Part shown: in pieces, positions 49,102-60,136 of the stretch
Layout: every line of letters starts with the position of its first letter
Numbering within the stretch: the stretch's first letter is position 1
From: Cucumis sativus
Lineage: Eukaryota; Streptophyta; Magnoliopsida; Cucurbitales; Cucurbitaceae
Length of the DNA: 64,000 nucleotides
Direction: 5' to 3'
NCBI RefSeq assembly: GCF_000004075.3
Contig: NC_026657.2
Coordinates: 33,094,732-33,158,731, forward strand
The notes under the pieces: generated by a model
Databases searched by the model: none
What the model was told of the DNA's origin: nothing
What the model saw: the letters and a program-made list of their open reading frames with translations, nothing else
Program-made: the position numbers and the translations under genes

Positions 49102-50208
49102 ATGGGCTGTTCAGCTTCCAGACCCATCACTTTCCATTCCACTAACCCAGAATCTTCTTCTTCTTCCTCTCCTCCCGTTCCCAGAGCTTTCTCTCTTCCC
49201 ACCCCTCTCATTCACCATCCCCCCATCTCAGACGGCGACACCCACCATCTTGTTACTCTAACTTCAACCACTTACGGTTCTCTCCTTCTTATCGACCGTC
49301 CCAAGTCCAATCCCTTGAGATTCTACGGCGACCAAAACGCTGACCGCTCTCTTTCGCCCCACACGGATGATTCCGACCACGCATTGTCGCCGGATTCCGT
49401 TATCAATACATGGGAACTCATGGACGGCCTTGATGACGCCTTTGATTTGAGTTCCGACGCTGTTCCTACCCCTGAACTCTCGATTGAGAAAACCCCTTTC
49501 AAGCCCGTTGGATCGGTGAATTTCTTGGAGAAATCGGTGGATTCTGTTGCGCCGTCTTCCTTAGTTAAGCCGCTTTGGCAACATTTGTCTGAAGAAGCTC
49601 TGCTTGCGAAATTGGACCCTAATGTTGTATTCAGTTACCGACGAGCTCTTTCTTCCCGGCAGTTAGGCTCCAATGGGTACCGAAAAAACGTCAAATCAGT
49701 CGGTTCGAGTCCGGTTTGTTCTTCATTCTCCAATAATTGGCTGCGTCTTCCCGGCGGAGAAGGCAAAGTAGTAATCTACTTTACGAGCTTGAGAGGAATT
49801 CGAAAAACCTACGAGGATTGTTGTTCGATTCGTACAATCTTCAGAGGTTTTAGAGTTCCAGTGGATGAACGGGACATTTCCATGGATTCATCTTACAGAA
49901 AAGAGTTGCAGAGTGCAATCGGAGGGAAGACAGTGAGTTTGCCGCAAGTGTTCATAAGGGGAAAGTACATAGGTGGTGCTGAAGAAATCAAACAGCTAAA
50001 CGAGTATGGCGAATTGGGGAAGCTTTTGGTGGGATTTCCAGTTTGGGATGTGAAAAGCGAGTGTGAAAGATGTGGGGAAGCAAGGTTTCTGCCATGCCCT
50101 AATTGCTATGGCAGCCGGAAGGTGTTTAAAGAAGACGAAGGAGAGTTGAGAAGATGCCCTGATTGCAATGAAAATGGCTTGATAAAGTGCCCAGATTGCT
50201 GCTTCTGA
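49102..50208 (+). CDS. Glutaredoxin-like protein with C-terminal cysteine-rich zinc-binding module
   Basis: Intronless, 368 residues. The N-terminus MGCSAS carries Gly2 for myristoylation and Cys3 for palmitoylation, suggesting membrane attachment. A long Ser/Pro-rich, probably disordered region follows, containing the family motif INTWELMDGLDD (101-112). The thioredoxin-fold glutaredoxin domain spans about 222-310 (KVVIYFTSL, SLPQVFIRGKYIGGAEE). The usual CPYC/CxxC active site is replaced by TYEDCC (236-241), so the normal N-terminal catalytic cysteine is absent and dithiol chemistry is unlikely. The C-terminus has four CxxC pairs (C321/C324, C332/C335, C352/C355, C363/C366), which probably bind two zinc ions. 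It resembles Arabidopsis At3g57070 from memory, and its neighbours agree. A redox-sensing or scaffold role is an inference. Confidence 0.93.
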   Translation: MGCSASRPITFHSTNPESSSSSSPPVPRAFSLPTPLIHHPPISDGDTHHLVTLTSTTYGSLLLIDRPKSNPLRFYGDQNADRSLSPHTDDSDHALSPDSVINTWELMDGLDDAFDLSSDAVPTPELSIEKTPFKPVGSVNFLEKSVDSVAPSSLVKPLWQHLSEEALLAKLDPNVVFSYRRALSSRQLGSNGYRKNVKSVGSSPVCSSFSNNWLRLPGGEGKVVIYFTSLRGIRKTYEDCCSIRTIFRGFRVPVDERDISMDSSYRKELQSAIGGKTVSLPQVFIRGKYIGGAEEIKQLNEYGELGKLLVGFPVWDVKSECERCGEARFLPCPNCYGSRKVFKEDEGELRRCPDCNENGLIKCPDCCF

Positions 50209-50531
50209 ATCTGAATGCAAATATTTTAGGTATTTACTCGATTACTTATTCCTACAATGTTGAAAATCGTATTGCTTCTTCATTGCTTGCTGCTTGCTCT
50301 GTAATTGTAGGATTTATTTGTTCATTTTCCATGAACAGTGTACAATCATTATCAAGGGAAAAAAACAGAAAAAAAAAAAAAAAAAGAACAAGAAGATGAT
50401 GTTCTCATATGTTCTTCAACATATATTGAGTTATGTAGTATAGACTTTGACATCATTCTGTGTTGGGATGGTGTCCTAAACATGTTATATGCATTCTCAA
50501 TGTTGTTTGGTTATTAAAGATGTTCATATCG

Positions 50532-50640
50532 TATAGGTTGTACAACTGTGTTCTTGAGTTCTAAAAGATGTTCATATCTTACGATATGATATATAGGTTG
50601 TACAACCGTGTTCTTGAGTTCTAAAAGATGTTCATATCTT
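50532..50640. repeat. Two-copy tandem repeat, period 60 bp
   Basis: Two 49-bp units starting TATAGGTTGTACAAC(T/C)GTG and ending GATGTTCATATCTT are separated by 11 bases, with one difference between them. A third partial GATGTTCATATC precedes the first. It lies just downstream of the GRX-like gene, possibly within its 3' end. Confidence 0.85.
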
Positions 50641-51589
50641 GAAACTGTTTTCTCAAATAGTATGAACTACTGATGTTTGACATGTTTCTATGTTTATCTT
50701 GGGTCCCTCGTTAGGTTTCTATGTTTATCTTTGAATGTCGGTGACTAAGACTTCTGTAATTATTTGTTAGGCCTTATTCTTCTTGATTTGAGTTTTTTCT
50801 CTAATGGGTTCCCTTTATAGGTTTCAACTTTTTGGATGCCCTTCTATTCTTGCATTCCTTTTCTAAATGAAAGTTTAACTTTTCATAAAAGAAAACTGTT
50901 GATTTTGACATACCCTTTTTTGACTTGCCATTTTATTAGCACTTATATGAAGAATATTCTAATATGTCACATGTTTAAGGACTAGAAAGCAAAATGGGGG
51001 GAATTTAAATGAATATCTTAGATAGGTGGCTACCATAATTGTTTAATCCATGACTTGCTTCTGGTTTATGATGACTTATCTTTTGACAAACTATTTTCAT
51101 AGTTCTCTTAACACTTAAAAAAGGTTAGCTTCTCTCTCTAAGTACATTTCCAAAGCTTCTCATCAGGTCTTGTAGTTTGCTTCATACTTGAAGCGCCTTG
51201 TTTTGTAGTTTTTCACATTTCAATGTTCTTCTTTTGGCTTTTTATTCAAATTTGACATGTAATCATCATTTGTTGAAAAAGTTGGGTTTCCTTTTGGTCT
51301 CCTTTTTATATTCATCTCTTTTGGCTAGGCCTTTCTTCTTCTTCTTCTTTTGTTCTTTTGTTTATCTTAGTGAAAAGTTGGTTTTTCATTAGAATAAATA
51401 AAAAATGTTGAACAGAGTCATGTGCTAGACAGTTAAGCAGATTGTTTCAACACTAAAGATGACTAAAGCCAATAATAAGAAGAAAGCAAGAAGATAGACA
51501 TTCATTTTAGAATTGGTTTCTGAAATAATAGTCAGTAATCACATTGGCAAAGTTGTTTGAGTTCCTAATGTTTTTGCATTCTTGGACAT

Positions 51590-51765
51590 TAAAAGAGCTG
51601 GACGTGTGCTAGGAGGTTATCAAATTAATTAATCTATGTTGACCGCCTACCAAAAAATTAATATCTTGACACACAAGTATTGTAGGATCAAGTAGGTTGT
51701 CTTGTTAGATTAATCGATGGGCACGTGAGCTAGTTAAAAAACTCATGGTTGTCAAAGGAAAAAGG
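51590..51765 (-). repeat. Diverged repeat resembling a common dicot SINE-like sequence
   Basis: On the minus strand, words such as CATCGATTAATCTAACAAGAC, CCTACTTGATCCTACAATA and GGTAGGCGGTCAACATAGATT correspond, from memory, to a repeat frequent in dicot non-coding DNA whose end carries a tRNA-like B box. Highly diverged; no tail or target duplication was identified. Confidence 0.35.
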
Positions 51766-52654
51766 ACTTGAATGCATATCCCAGAAAAATTGCGAATGTC
51801 CTTTATAGGTTATGAAACTTATCCTCATAGTTTTATCCATGACTTCAAGGGTGTTTAAAAAATTTAGTCTAAGCTTGGGTAGATTTTTAGGGGCTATTTT
51901 GAGAATGTTGGAATGAGGGAGGAATCATAACGAAAATCTGATCATGAAGTGTGAAAACGTCAAAGAAAAATATTGGCCACTATGTGAACTTAACGAGTTT
52001 GTTTTTTTTTTTTTTTCTTGTGTAGTATTTGGTTACATAGTTTGAAGTGTTTTTTAAACTATATAGATAAAACATTAGTGTGCTCGTCTAAAAGCTACTT
52101 GCATTATTTCATGCATACTTTTAGTTTTTTTTTTTAGTCTTTTTAGCTACCTTTAAACATTAGTGAACACCTAACAAAATTATAGAAAGCACTCACTCAC
52201 AAAGTCACAGAGTTGTCTTTGGGAGGGTAAGTGATTCAAATGAAAGCATTTGATTTGAACATTCCATAGATACCACTTTAATTTTCTTTTGAAAATGACC
52301 TACTTTTAAAATCGTTATAAAGGTTTATGTTTTTACTAATGGAAAACAACAAATTCCTAATGAAAACATTATCTACCGAAATTTGAAAAATAGTACCACG
52401 AGTTGTTCATTGCATAATTGTACGATATGCCCATTGCTCCATGTCTTAGAGTCCAATGCATATCTTTTCAATAAGATCAACCCCACTACTGTTCCCATTT
52501 CTAAATCCAAAAGTTGAAGTTTAATTTTATATTCTTGAGTTATAACACTAACAATGTTTTATTTCTATTTTTGATTTATTGATAAATTTTTAAGACAAGA
52601 TTTATCTCCAATCGTAAATGTCGAAGGGTTAATTTTCCATCCAACATATCTTTT

Positions 52655-52740
52655 GCTTTTTTTTTTCATCTAGTGTGGGAGATTTGGATCTATGACTTTG
52701 CAGTTAATTATACGAACACCATGCGAGTTGAGCTAGCATA
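52655..52740 (-). mobile_element. tRNA-derived SINE fragment
   Basis: On the minus strand TAGCTCAACTCGCATGG matches a tRNA A box, and ATCCAAATCTCCC about 35 bases later resembles a B box. This is followed by ACACTAGATG and an A-rich tail of about ten bases. That order (A box, B box, poly-A) is characteristic of plant SINEs. Target duplications are not clear. Confidence 0.5.
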
Positions 52741-54108
52741 TTTTAATAGTAACAATACCTTCTTCTTTTTTTTTACAGTTTTTTTAAAGATTGCTTTGGG
52801 ATGTTAGTCCATTAAAATAAATAAATAGAATCAAAATATGCATTTGAAATCTTTTTCTTACATAACATAAAATGGCAGGTTGTCATTAATTTGATGCCTT
52901 TTAACCAAATTACACAAAAGGTATGGATTTAAACAAGCTCGAGTTTTGGGCTGATCAGTCAAGGAAATAATCTAGTTGTGGTTGATTTCAAACTTTATAA
53001 CCTTGAGCATCAATAACTGCCATGACATTGTCAAAATTACACAATAAGTGCTTGTTAGAAAAAAAATGCATTATAAATAGTCACACTATGACCACATGAG
53101 AGGAGAATAGAAAGTAATGTCCTAAGAAGAGTTTTAACTTTACGTTCTTTGTGCTTAACTACACTATACATTATGTATACTAACTTAGGCATTCAAAATG
53201 TGGTAAGTTTGACTCAACACTTTGTGAGAAACTTTCACACAAGTGAACTCAGAATATGAGACTAGACTAGAAGAATCGAGTTAGCCAATAAGATTAGGTG
53301 AGGTTCACGTGAGATAACATCAAATGCATTCGGGCTTCCATGCATCAATAGTTATCATATTTGCTTAATGAAAATTTGTCGAGCTTTCAATGTAAAAAAC
53401 GAGATGAACGAAATGACATGAAAGGAAAAAGCTAATTTTTTGAGTTTTTAAAATTATTGAATTGTTAATACGTGCATCAATCAAACTTAGAATTGTCCAA
53501 ATTTAATGTTATTAGAATTTATAAGGTTACACAATTTTTTTATATAATTTTTCTTCAAACGGAAACTAAGAAAGTAGTGAAAATCAAACAGAAAATAAAA
53601 TTTGTAACCACGACAAGTCTAATTGTAGTCAAAGTACGTCTAACTCAACAGTAATAGATATGCATTATCTTACTTTTGATTCAATACTGGATACTCGATC
53701 TCCACAATTATTACTAAACTAAAAAATATGTCTAGTAAACCCAAACTTTAGGTTGAAAATGATAACCATTGAAGTTAAAAGTTCAATTCAATATAATTGT
53801 TGTCATATAAAATAAAAACAAATTGCCCAAATTCTTTTATTTGGTTTATGGTATATATGTATTTTTTTTTTTTTGCTAACATAACCCCAAATTTATAGAC
53901 ACAAATAGTAATAATAAATTCTTCCAAGATCGTTTTTAAAAATAAAAATTAAATTTAAGGGCTAAAAGAAATTATGCAAAAGTTGAAGGCATAATTGAAA
54001 ATTTTGAAACGAATTCCACAGTGAATTTTACGAACTTTTTCCCATTTCTAAAGCAACAAAAAAAGGAGGAGAAACTGTAGGCTCTATTATCGGAGAGAGG
54101 GAGCGAAA

Positions 54109-57100
54109 ATGGAGGAAGATGGGTTTGAAGCAGAGCCGAATCCAGTGGAGTTCGGCACTTGCTTGAGTTCCTACATCGACGATGGAACCACTGAGAGCCA
54201 TAGATACTTCCTTTCTCGAAGAACAGTCGTGGAGATGCTTAAGGACCGAGGTTACACTATCAACTCCCCCAATATCGACTTCTCTCTTCAACAATTTCGA
54301 GAAACTTTTGGCCAATTCCCCGACGTTGATCGCCTAAAACTATCCGCCGCTCATCACTCCGATCCCTCCAAAAGAGTATGTCTCCACCGCTTCTTGCATT
54401 GTTTATTCCTTCCTGCTTCTTGTTTGTCTTAGTTAGTCAAATTAGGGTGGGTAATGCGAGTAAAGAAAGAGTGTCGATTCATTCTGTAGATTTCTTTGGG
54501 ATTTATTGTTGAAATGAAACGGACTGAATTGCTTACCTTTCTCTACTAGTTTATGATTCAGGGAGGGACGGATTACTGAGGGAAATGCTTTACTTAGCCT
54601 GGACGAAACGTAGAAATTATTTAGAAATGTCTGAAAGGTTGATAATATAAATATAGTACCTTCTTGTAATATTTGTTATTTCATAACCGGATGTTGATTT
54701 TGCAGGTTCTTGTAGTGTTCTGTGGAACTGGTGCAGTAAAAGTTAATGCTATTCGCAATATTGCTGGTCAAATTGCTAATAAGGATAGTTTGCATGGTCT
54801 CATTTTAATTGTGCAAAATCAAATTACAAACCAAGCCATGAAAGCAGTTGAGCTCTTCTCGTTTAAGGTTGAAATATTCCAGGTTCGTTTCTTGAACTTG
54901 TGATGAATTTATTTAGTTTGACAGAAACATGAGCAGCGTCTTGGTAAATGCTTGGTCTCAACGAGTCATTTATTTGTTGCCATGCTGTGTTTTTAATATT
55001 TTCTTCATACTTAAGTTTTTGGTGTATTCAACACAATGGTCATTGCTGAAGTTGTTTTCTTAGTATACTAACAAACTGAAGTTGGCATTGACATGGGGAG
55101 CCCTGGTGAGGGAACAATTAACAATAGAGTTTGCCATGATAGAGAAGAGAAATAACTTAAAGAAGTAGATGTTCGGGTATTGAGACAATAGAGTGAACCC
55201 GACAATAACGAAATGTAGTAATACGGGAAGGGTTCTAAACCTTTTGTTTTTTTTATTAATTTCCCGGAGAGGGTGATGGGAAGCTTATCGTGTTTATTAA
55301 TCTTGTCCAAGAACTTTTAGCAAGAAAATAATAATTTTTTTAGAGAAAGAAGCCTTCAATCAATAATTCATGGGGACTGTCAATGTAAAAATAGTCATTT
55401 TTTTGTTGAGGATCTCAGGGTGGAAAGATAGGGAGATCTCACAATCTTTAAAAGATATATGGTTTCGAGATGCCCCCATTTTTCTGTAATAACTTCCTAC
55501 ATTCTAGCAATCCTCGAACAAATTCAATCTTGAACTTAGAGAATAAGATTTTTTTGTTTCGTTTTTTCGTTTGCTCTTGTATATTCTTTCATAATGAAAA
55601 CGTGGTCTTTTTTAGAAAGATTATCTTAAAAAGTTCATATGTTTAATTATATGTTGCTCATTTTTTAAAAATAATATTATTTTATGGTTTATCTAATTTT
55701 GGTACATTTTTCTATATTTCCTCAAATGACTGCACTGTTATTTTTTCTGGTATCAGATTACTGACTTGCTCGTCAACATCACAAAGCATGCTTTAAAGCC
55801 AAACCATCAAGTACTGACGGAGGAAGAAAAACAAAAGCTTTTGAAACAATACAGTATAGAAGAAAAACAGGTAAGATATTGAATAGTACCGTAAACAATA
55901 TCTTGGCAAATTATATTTCCTTCCGCATGATTGCCTGTAGACTAAACTGTTTCTCATCTTAAACATGCTCCCCTGAACGACCAACAATTTCTTCTTTTCA
56001 ATATTTATGCTAAACGCTGATAAGAGTCATATGTCAAAGGACATCTTTCAATATTTTCGTGGCTGCTACAGCTGGGATTTTGAATGAGCATACAGTATCT
56101 CTATCTCATTTGGGACTATCTTTTTTTTTTGGGGTAAAACTCATCTCAAGTGTGACATCATATAGGCTTATTTTGTCCTCCAATCATTAAGCTTTATCAG
56201 GGGGCGTTTAGACTTCTGGCTTGGCACCTTAAGCTTGGGTGCAATAACCTGTGGTCTTGGGAAGTTTGGGTCTAGGAAAATTGTGCATGAGAGGGTTTAG
56301 GGAGTTTTGTTCTAGGAAAAGTGCATATGAGGTGCAGCCTTACAGGTTTAGGAAAACTATGTGTGGTGCATGAATAATGTACTACTCAAGCCGGTTGGTG
56401 CCTCTAATTAAACCTGAGCTTTGGAACTTCTCTTCAAATGGGTTTGGGCTTAGAAAGTGAATCCCTCCCTAAGGCCAACCTAGGTTTTTGTATATTAAAT
56501 CTATGGTTTGGCAAAGGGTTTTAGAAGATTGAGTTTATAATAACTGTGTCTGCTGTGTGAGTAGAAAGCTTTGGTTTGAGAAAACTGTGGGAGGTTGAAT
56601 ATAGCGAGTTACTGTTCAAGCCTATTGGTTTTTCCAATTAAACCTGGGTTTGGCAGCTTCTCTCTGAATGTGGTGTGACTTCTAGCCAAACATATGCACA
56701 AAACACCCCCTTAGTGCTAAGGAATGAATGATTGTGAAGATACGGTTTTTGTGGGCTCAAGTGACTCAGCCCATCCCATCAAAAAAGAAAAGGTGACCCA
56801 TTACATGATACCTTACTTCAGACAAAAATCAATAATTAATATTTTGTGTGCTTGGTAGAGGGAATATAATGATTTTTTACGGTTTACTTTTTATAAAAAA
56901 ATCTAGCTTTCATTTAGAAAAAAAGGAAGGAATAATTGAACTTTAAAGAGCTCTTTCCCTTAGTTACAACTTGAGTAACAGGAGTTACTACGTTAAAGCA
57001 CAAAAACAGTTGCATATCTCTATTTCGTTTTGACGTCACTTTAGCCTTTTGGATCAATTTGTCCATACAAGATCACAGGAAGGGGCTAAATATTTCTTAG

Positions 57101-57400
57101 AGTTGTTGAAGGTTCCAGTCGCCCTGTTTGGAAAATAGAAATTGTGAAACAAAGCAATACAACCATTTCTGCTATGTGCTATTGCTTCTTGAATTCTCAT
57201 GGACTCTGTTTCTTAAACTAGTACAAACAGTTGTTCAACCTCATGTCTTCATGCCTACTTTTGATACAATGCAGCTTCCTCGTATGTTACGTACGGATGC
57301 TATAGCTCGATATTATGGGCTGGAGAAAGGGCAGGTTGTGAAAGTGACTTACGATGGCGATATGACTAGGGCACACATAACTTACCGGTGTGTTTGGTGA
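54109..57400 (+). CDS. NRPE5: RNA polymerase V subunit 5, RPB5-like (NRPE5)
   Basis: RPB5-family subunit of the plant-specific Pol V, which makes scaffold transcripts for RNA-directed DNA methylation. Four exons, all phase 0: 54109-54375, 54706-54882, 55757-55870 and 57275-57400, giving 227 residues. The N-terminal Rpb5 jaw domain covers about residues 20-145 (HRYFLSRRTVVEMLKDRGY, VLVVFCGTGAVKVNAI). The C-terminal assembly domain is at about 148-227 (NHQVLTEEEKQKLL, LPRMLRTDAIARYYGLEKGQ, YRCVW). The N-terminus is extended relative to the Pol II subunit NRPB5. The core motif reads DAIARYYG where the Pol II form has DPIARY; both features favour the Pol V type. Arabidopsis NRPE5 (At3g57080) sits next to the same GRX-like gene. 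Intron 3 hosts a MITE at 56200-56710. Confidence 0.93.
56200..56710. mobile_element. PIF/Harbinger-like (Tourist-type) MITE in NRPE5 intron 3
   Basis: The element starts GGGGGCGTTT and ends with the reverse complement of GGGGGTGTTT. It is flanked by TTA on the right and TCA on the left, consistent with a mutated 3-bp TTA target duplication. At 511 bp it has no coding capacity. It contains an internal duplication: the CTCAAGCCGGTTGGTGCCTC region and its downstream TAATTAAACCTGAG partner recur about 240 bp later as TTCAAGCCTATTGGT and AATTAAACCTGGG. Superfamily is inferred from the terminal and target motifs. Confidence 0.6.
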
Positions 57401-58992
57401 TGGACCTAGAGAGGCAGGTTTCACCAATCAACTTTTGGATTTCTTCCCCCATAAAACTCAGATTAGTTTTTGTCTTAAACATCTATGTTCCAGAACTTCT
57501 TCTATTTAATAGGTTTCGAGTGCAGATTTTTATGATTATGGGTTTCTTCAAGCAATCTGTATCACAATTACTGCAGCCATCCTTAACAAGGTACTTGTAA
57601 CTCCCTCCAGTTGTGTATGAAAGAAAAGGAATGAAGCTAGCTGTAGGAGATGTATTTATATCCTTTTTCATTCCTTCATGTGTGAGAAACAAAACAATTT
57701 TCTAATCCTCACTCTTAACTTGTGAAGTATTTGTTTTGGATGGCAAGAGACTATGATGCTGATGCCTGGAAAAGAGGAGAATCAACCAAATTTTAAAAAT
57801 AAGAATAGAAGTATTCTTTTACTAAAGATATAAAGTATTTTAATGAATTTACTTATATAGAGCCTTTAATCAGAACAATATTTTGTTTCATAATAGGTAG
57901 CAACTTTTCTAGGGCAAGTTTGCTTAATAATCAATTAACTAAAGTATTTATAAATATAGCATATTCTTACTTTTTATCAATGATATTTATAAATATTAAG
58001 ATAGACCTACACTCTAGTTGATAAGTTGTATTTGTAAATATTTTTACTAGTTCTTTTATAAAAAGAATTTTACTTTTGTTTTTGTTTTTTTGTTGGAAAA
58101 GATAACCATCAACACCAATAGTTTGTTTCCTTTACATTTTTTCTTTTTCTTTTTGTTGAAAAGCTTCAAAATGGCATATCCAAATTGTGCTTCCTTCTTT
58201 TAATGCCTTTAATGTGGATTTGGGTGTGTGGGACATGTTGGATGAACTCAATATTTAATGTAAATTAAATTTTTTAACTAGAAAATGAAAGAATAAAATA
58301 AAATCTTAAAATTCTTTTATCAATTTTTTTTATTATAGGATTGTTGTCGGTGCATTTTCTAAATTTCGAAATAAATTTAAATGTCAAAGTGGTAATTTAA
58401 ATATTTCAAAATAGTAAATTTAAATGTCGATAATATCTAATATAACTAATTACTTGTCATAGGTTGTTTTTTTAAATATAGCTATATGATATTACTAATT
58501 ACTTGTGATATTTACTATATTCGTAATATGCAAAACAAAAAATTCTTTTCGATATGTTTTTGTTCTATGCAAAAATTTGTAAATCGATTATTTTAATTTG
58601 TGATATCCGTAAATTAATATCTGTAAATATTACTATATTCGTAATATGCAAAACAAAAAAATGAATTTTTAAAAAATGCTTCATTTTAATTTGTCAAACA
58701 TTACCATTTTTTTCAAAATAAATTTTTTAGTAAAATTAAATAATTTATAATCTAAACCAAACCCACCCAAAATATTTCTGTTAGTGATGATAGAAACGGA
58801 TTATTTTTTATTAGTGACAGAAATGAGAGAAACTAGTAGAAAGAGACTTCATGTATGAATTAAATGCTGTCAATTCTTCTATTTTTAATTATTTGTGCAT
58901 AGGAAGGGGTTAATACATTCTCAATCCTATTGAACCAAAAAGACAAAAAAAATCCACTTTCAATCATTTTTTGAACGGTAGCTCGATCATCT

Positions 58993-59065
58993 CACTTGAC
59001 CTCTCTCTTTACAAATCAAGAAAAGTCACCACTTGACCTCTCTCTTTACAAATCAAGAAAAGTCA
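58993..59065. repeat. Two-copy perfect tandem repeat, period 37 bp
   Basis: The unit CACTTGACCTCTCTCTTTAC... AAAAGTCA occurs twice in direct succession without differences over 36 bases, so the duplication is recent. Confidence 0.9.
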
Positions 59066-59127
59066 AATCAAGATTCGCTACATGTGATATATAAACTTTG
59101 ATATAAAGAGAACTCAGCTTTTATATC

Positions 59128-59216
59128 CGATAGAAAGATATCAATTTTTTTTATTGATAGAACAGATAGAAATGTATCAATTTATTGATAGAACAGATAG
59201 AAAGATATCAATTTCT
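59128..59216. repeat. Short tandem array, ATTGATAGAACAGATAGAAA units
   Basis: Two full units of TTATTGATAGAACAGATAGA and a partial leading one, separated by (T)ATCAATTT. It is related in word content to the TATCA/TGATA family elsewhere in the window. Confidence 0.7.
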
Positions 59217-59925
59217 ATAAGGTGATTTAGGTTTTTATGGACTTTCTTGGTATTTCACCATCTGTTCTGGACTTGGGTTAATAATTTGCTATGGGCTATA
59301 AAATATTTTGCCTAATTATTCTATTTTCAAAAATCCCTTTTTAAAATAGAAAAATGATTTATATTCGTAAATTCTTGTTCAATGCCTTATATTTGAAGTG
59401 TTTTAAATGTTACTTTGTTTGCAACTGAATCTTTGAAATTATCGAGTTGTTTTAAACTTACTTTCAATATAGATATGAAATTTAAGTATATTTTATAAAT
59501 ATTTAGTATATTTGAATATTTATGAAAGATAATTAATGGTTGATATAGAGGTTGAACCTTCACACACATTTAGAGGCTACGCAAGATGGATAATTTAGGA
59601 TCCAATTTAATATATAATTAAAATTGTTTCTAAATATATAATTAATCTTTTTAAAAAAATTATTAATCCATTAAAGATATAATTAAAATGCCTAACATTT
59701 TTTAAATTGGTCAAAATTAATATTTAAGCATTTGTTAAAACCGACACTTAAAGTAGTATTTTATTGGAAGGCAAAAGTGTTTTATGATTTTGATAAAAAT
59801 CTAAAATTTTGCTTTATTTTTATTTTTTAAAATATTTGATCAATTTGGTCATTTTCACTATAATTAAAGACTTTATTAATATTTAATTCGAAAATTACTT
59901 GTCGATCTTATCAACTTCGTCATTT

Positions 59926-59933
59926 TGACGTCA
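59926..59933. promoter_or_regulatory. TGACGTCA palindrome upstream of the CRAL-TRIO gene
   Basis: A perfect CRE/C-box-type bZIP target immediately upstream of the presumed leader exon. TGA-class and other bZIP factors bind TGACG/TGACGTCA. The same eight bases also occur at 57031-57038 in NRPE5 intron 3, so chance cannot be dismissed. Confidence 0.4.
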
Positions 59934-60045
59934 CTTTCAGAGAGATATTATCGCGTAGAACTAAGACACCGTAAACCCCAACTCTCCTCGAATCAAAGCT
60001 CCAAGTTCCAACAATGCCGATCTCAACATCATCCGACCCACTCAT

Positions 60046-60122
60046 GTAAGTTTCTCTCAATTACTTCACGAACGCGAGATATTTATTTATTCGTTCTGAA
60101 CTCCATCCCATTTGAGAGAAGT
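60046..60122 (+). other. Probable 5'UTR intron of the CRAL-TRIO gene
   Basis: A strong donor (CTCAT/GTAAGT at 60046) and an acceptor (GAAGTAG ending at 60123 or close by) lie just before the start codon at 60137. An upstream ATG at 60014 precedes the donor. Unspliced, it gives MPISTSSDPLM then stop. Confidence 0.5.
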
Positions 60123-60136
60123 AGATCGAAGCAGAG

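Larger units (their letters stand above)
50209..54108. other. 3'UTR of the GRX-like gene and intergenic region
   Basis: It includes a 60-bp-period tandem repeat (50532-50640), a stretch at about 50770-50905 that looks like the 3' end of a non-LTR retrotransposon (CT-rich, ending TTTCTAAATGAAAGTTT), a degenerate repeat at 51590-51765 and a SINE-like element at 52655-52740. No gene is supported. Confidence 0.55.
57401..59924. other. Intergenic region downstream of NRPE5
   Basis: The first 300 bases are the likely NRPE5 3'UTR. Then come AT-rich spacer, a fragment of the dispersed TATCA/TGATA family near 57945-58050, a 37-bp tandem duplication (58993-59065) and a second short tandem array (59128-59216). 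No gene is supported. Confidence 0.55.

Noticed and set aside
55060-55620. Possible LINE 3' fragment in NRPE5 intron 2
   Set aside because: The CT-rich end with TTTCATAATGAAA is suggestive, but no reverse-transcriptase motif or boundaries could be read.
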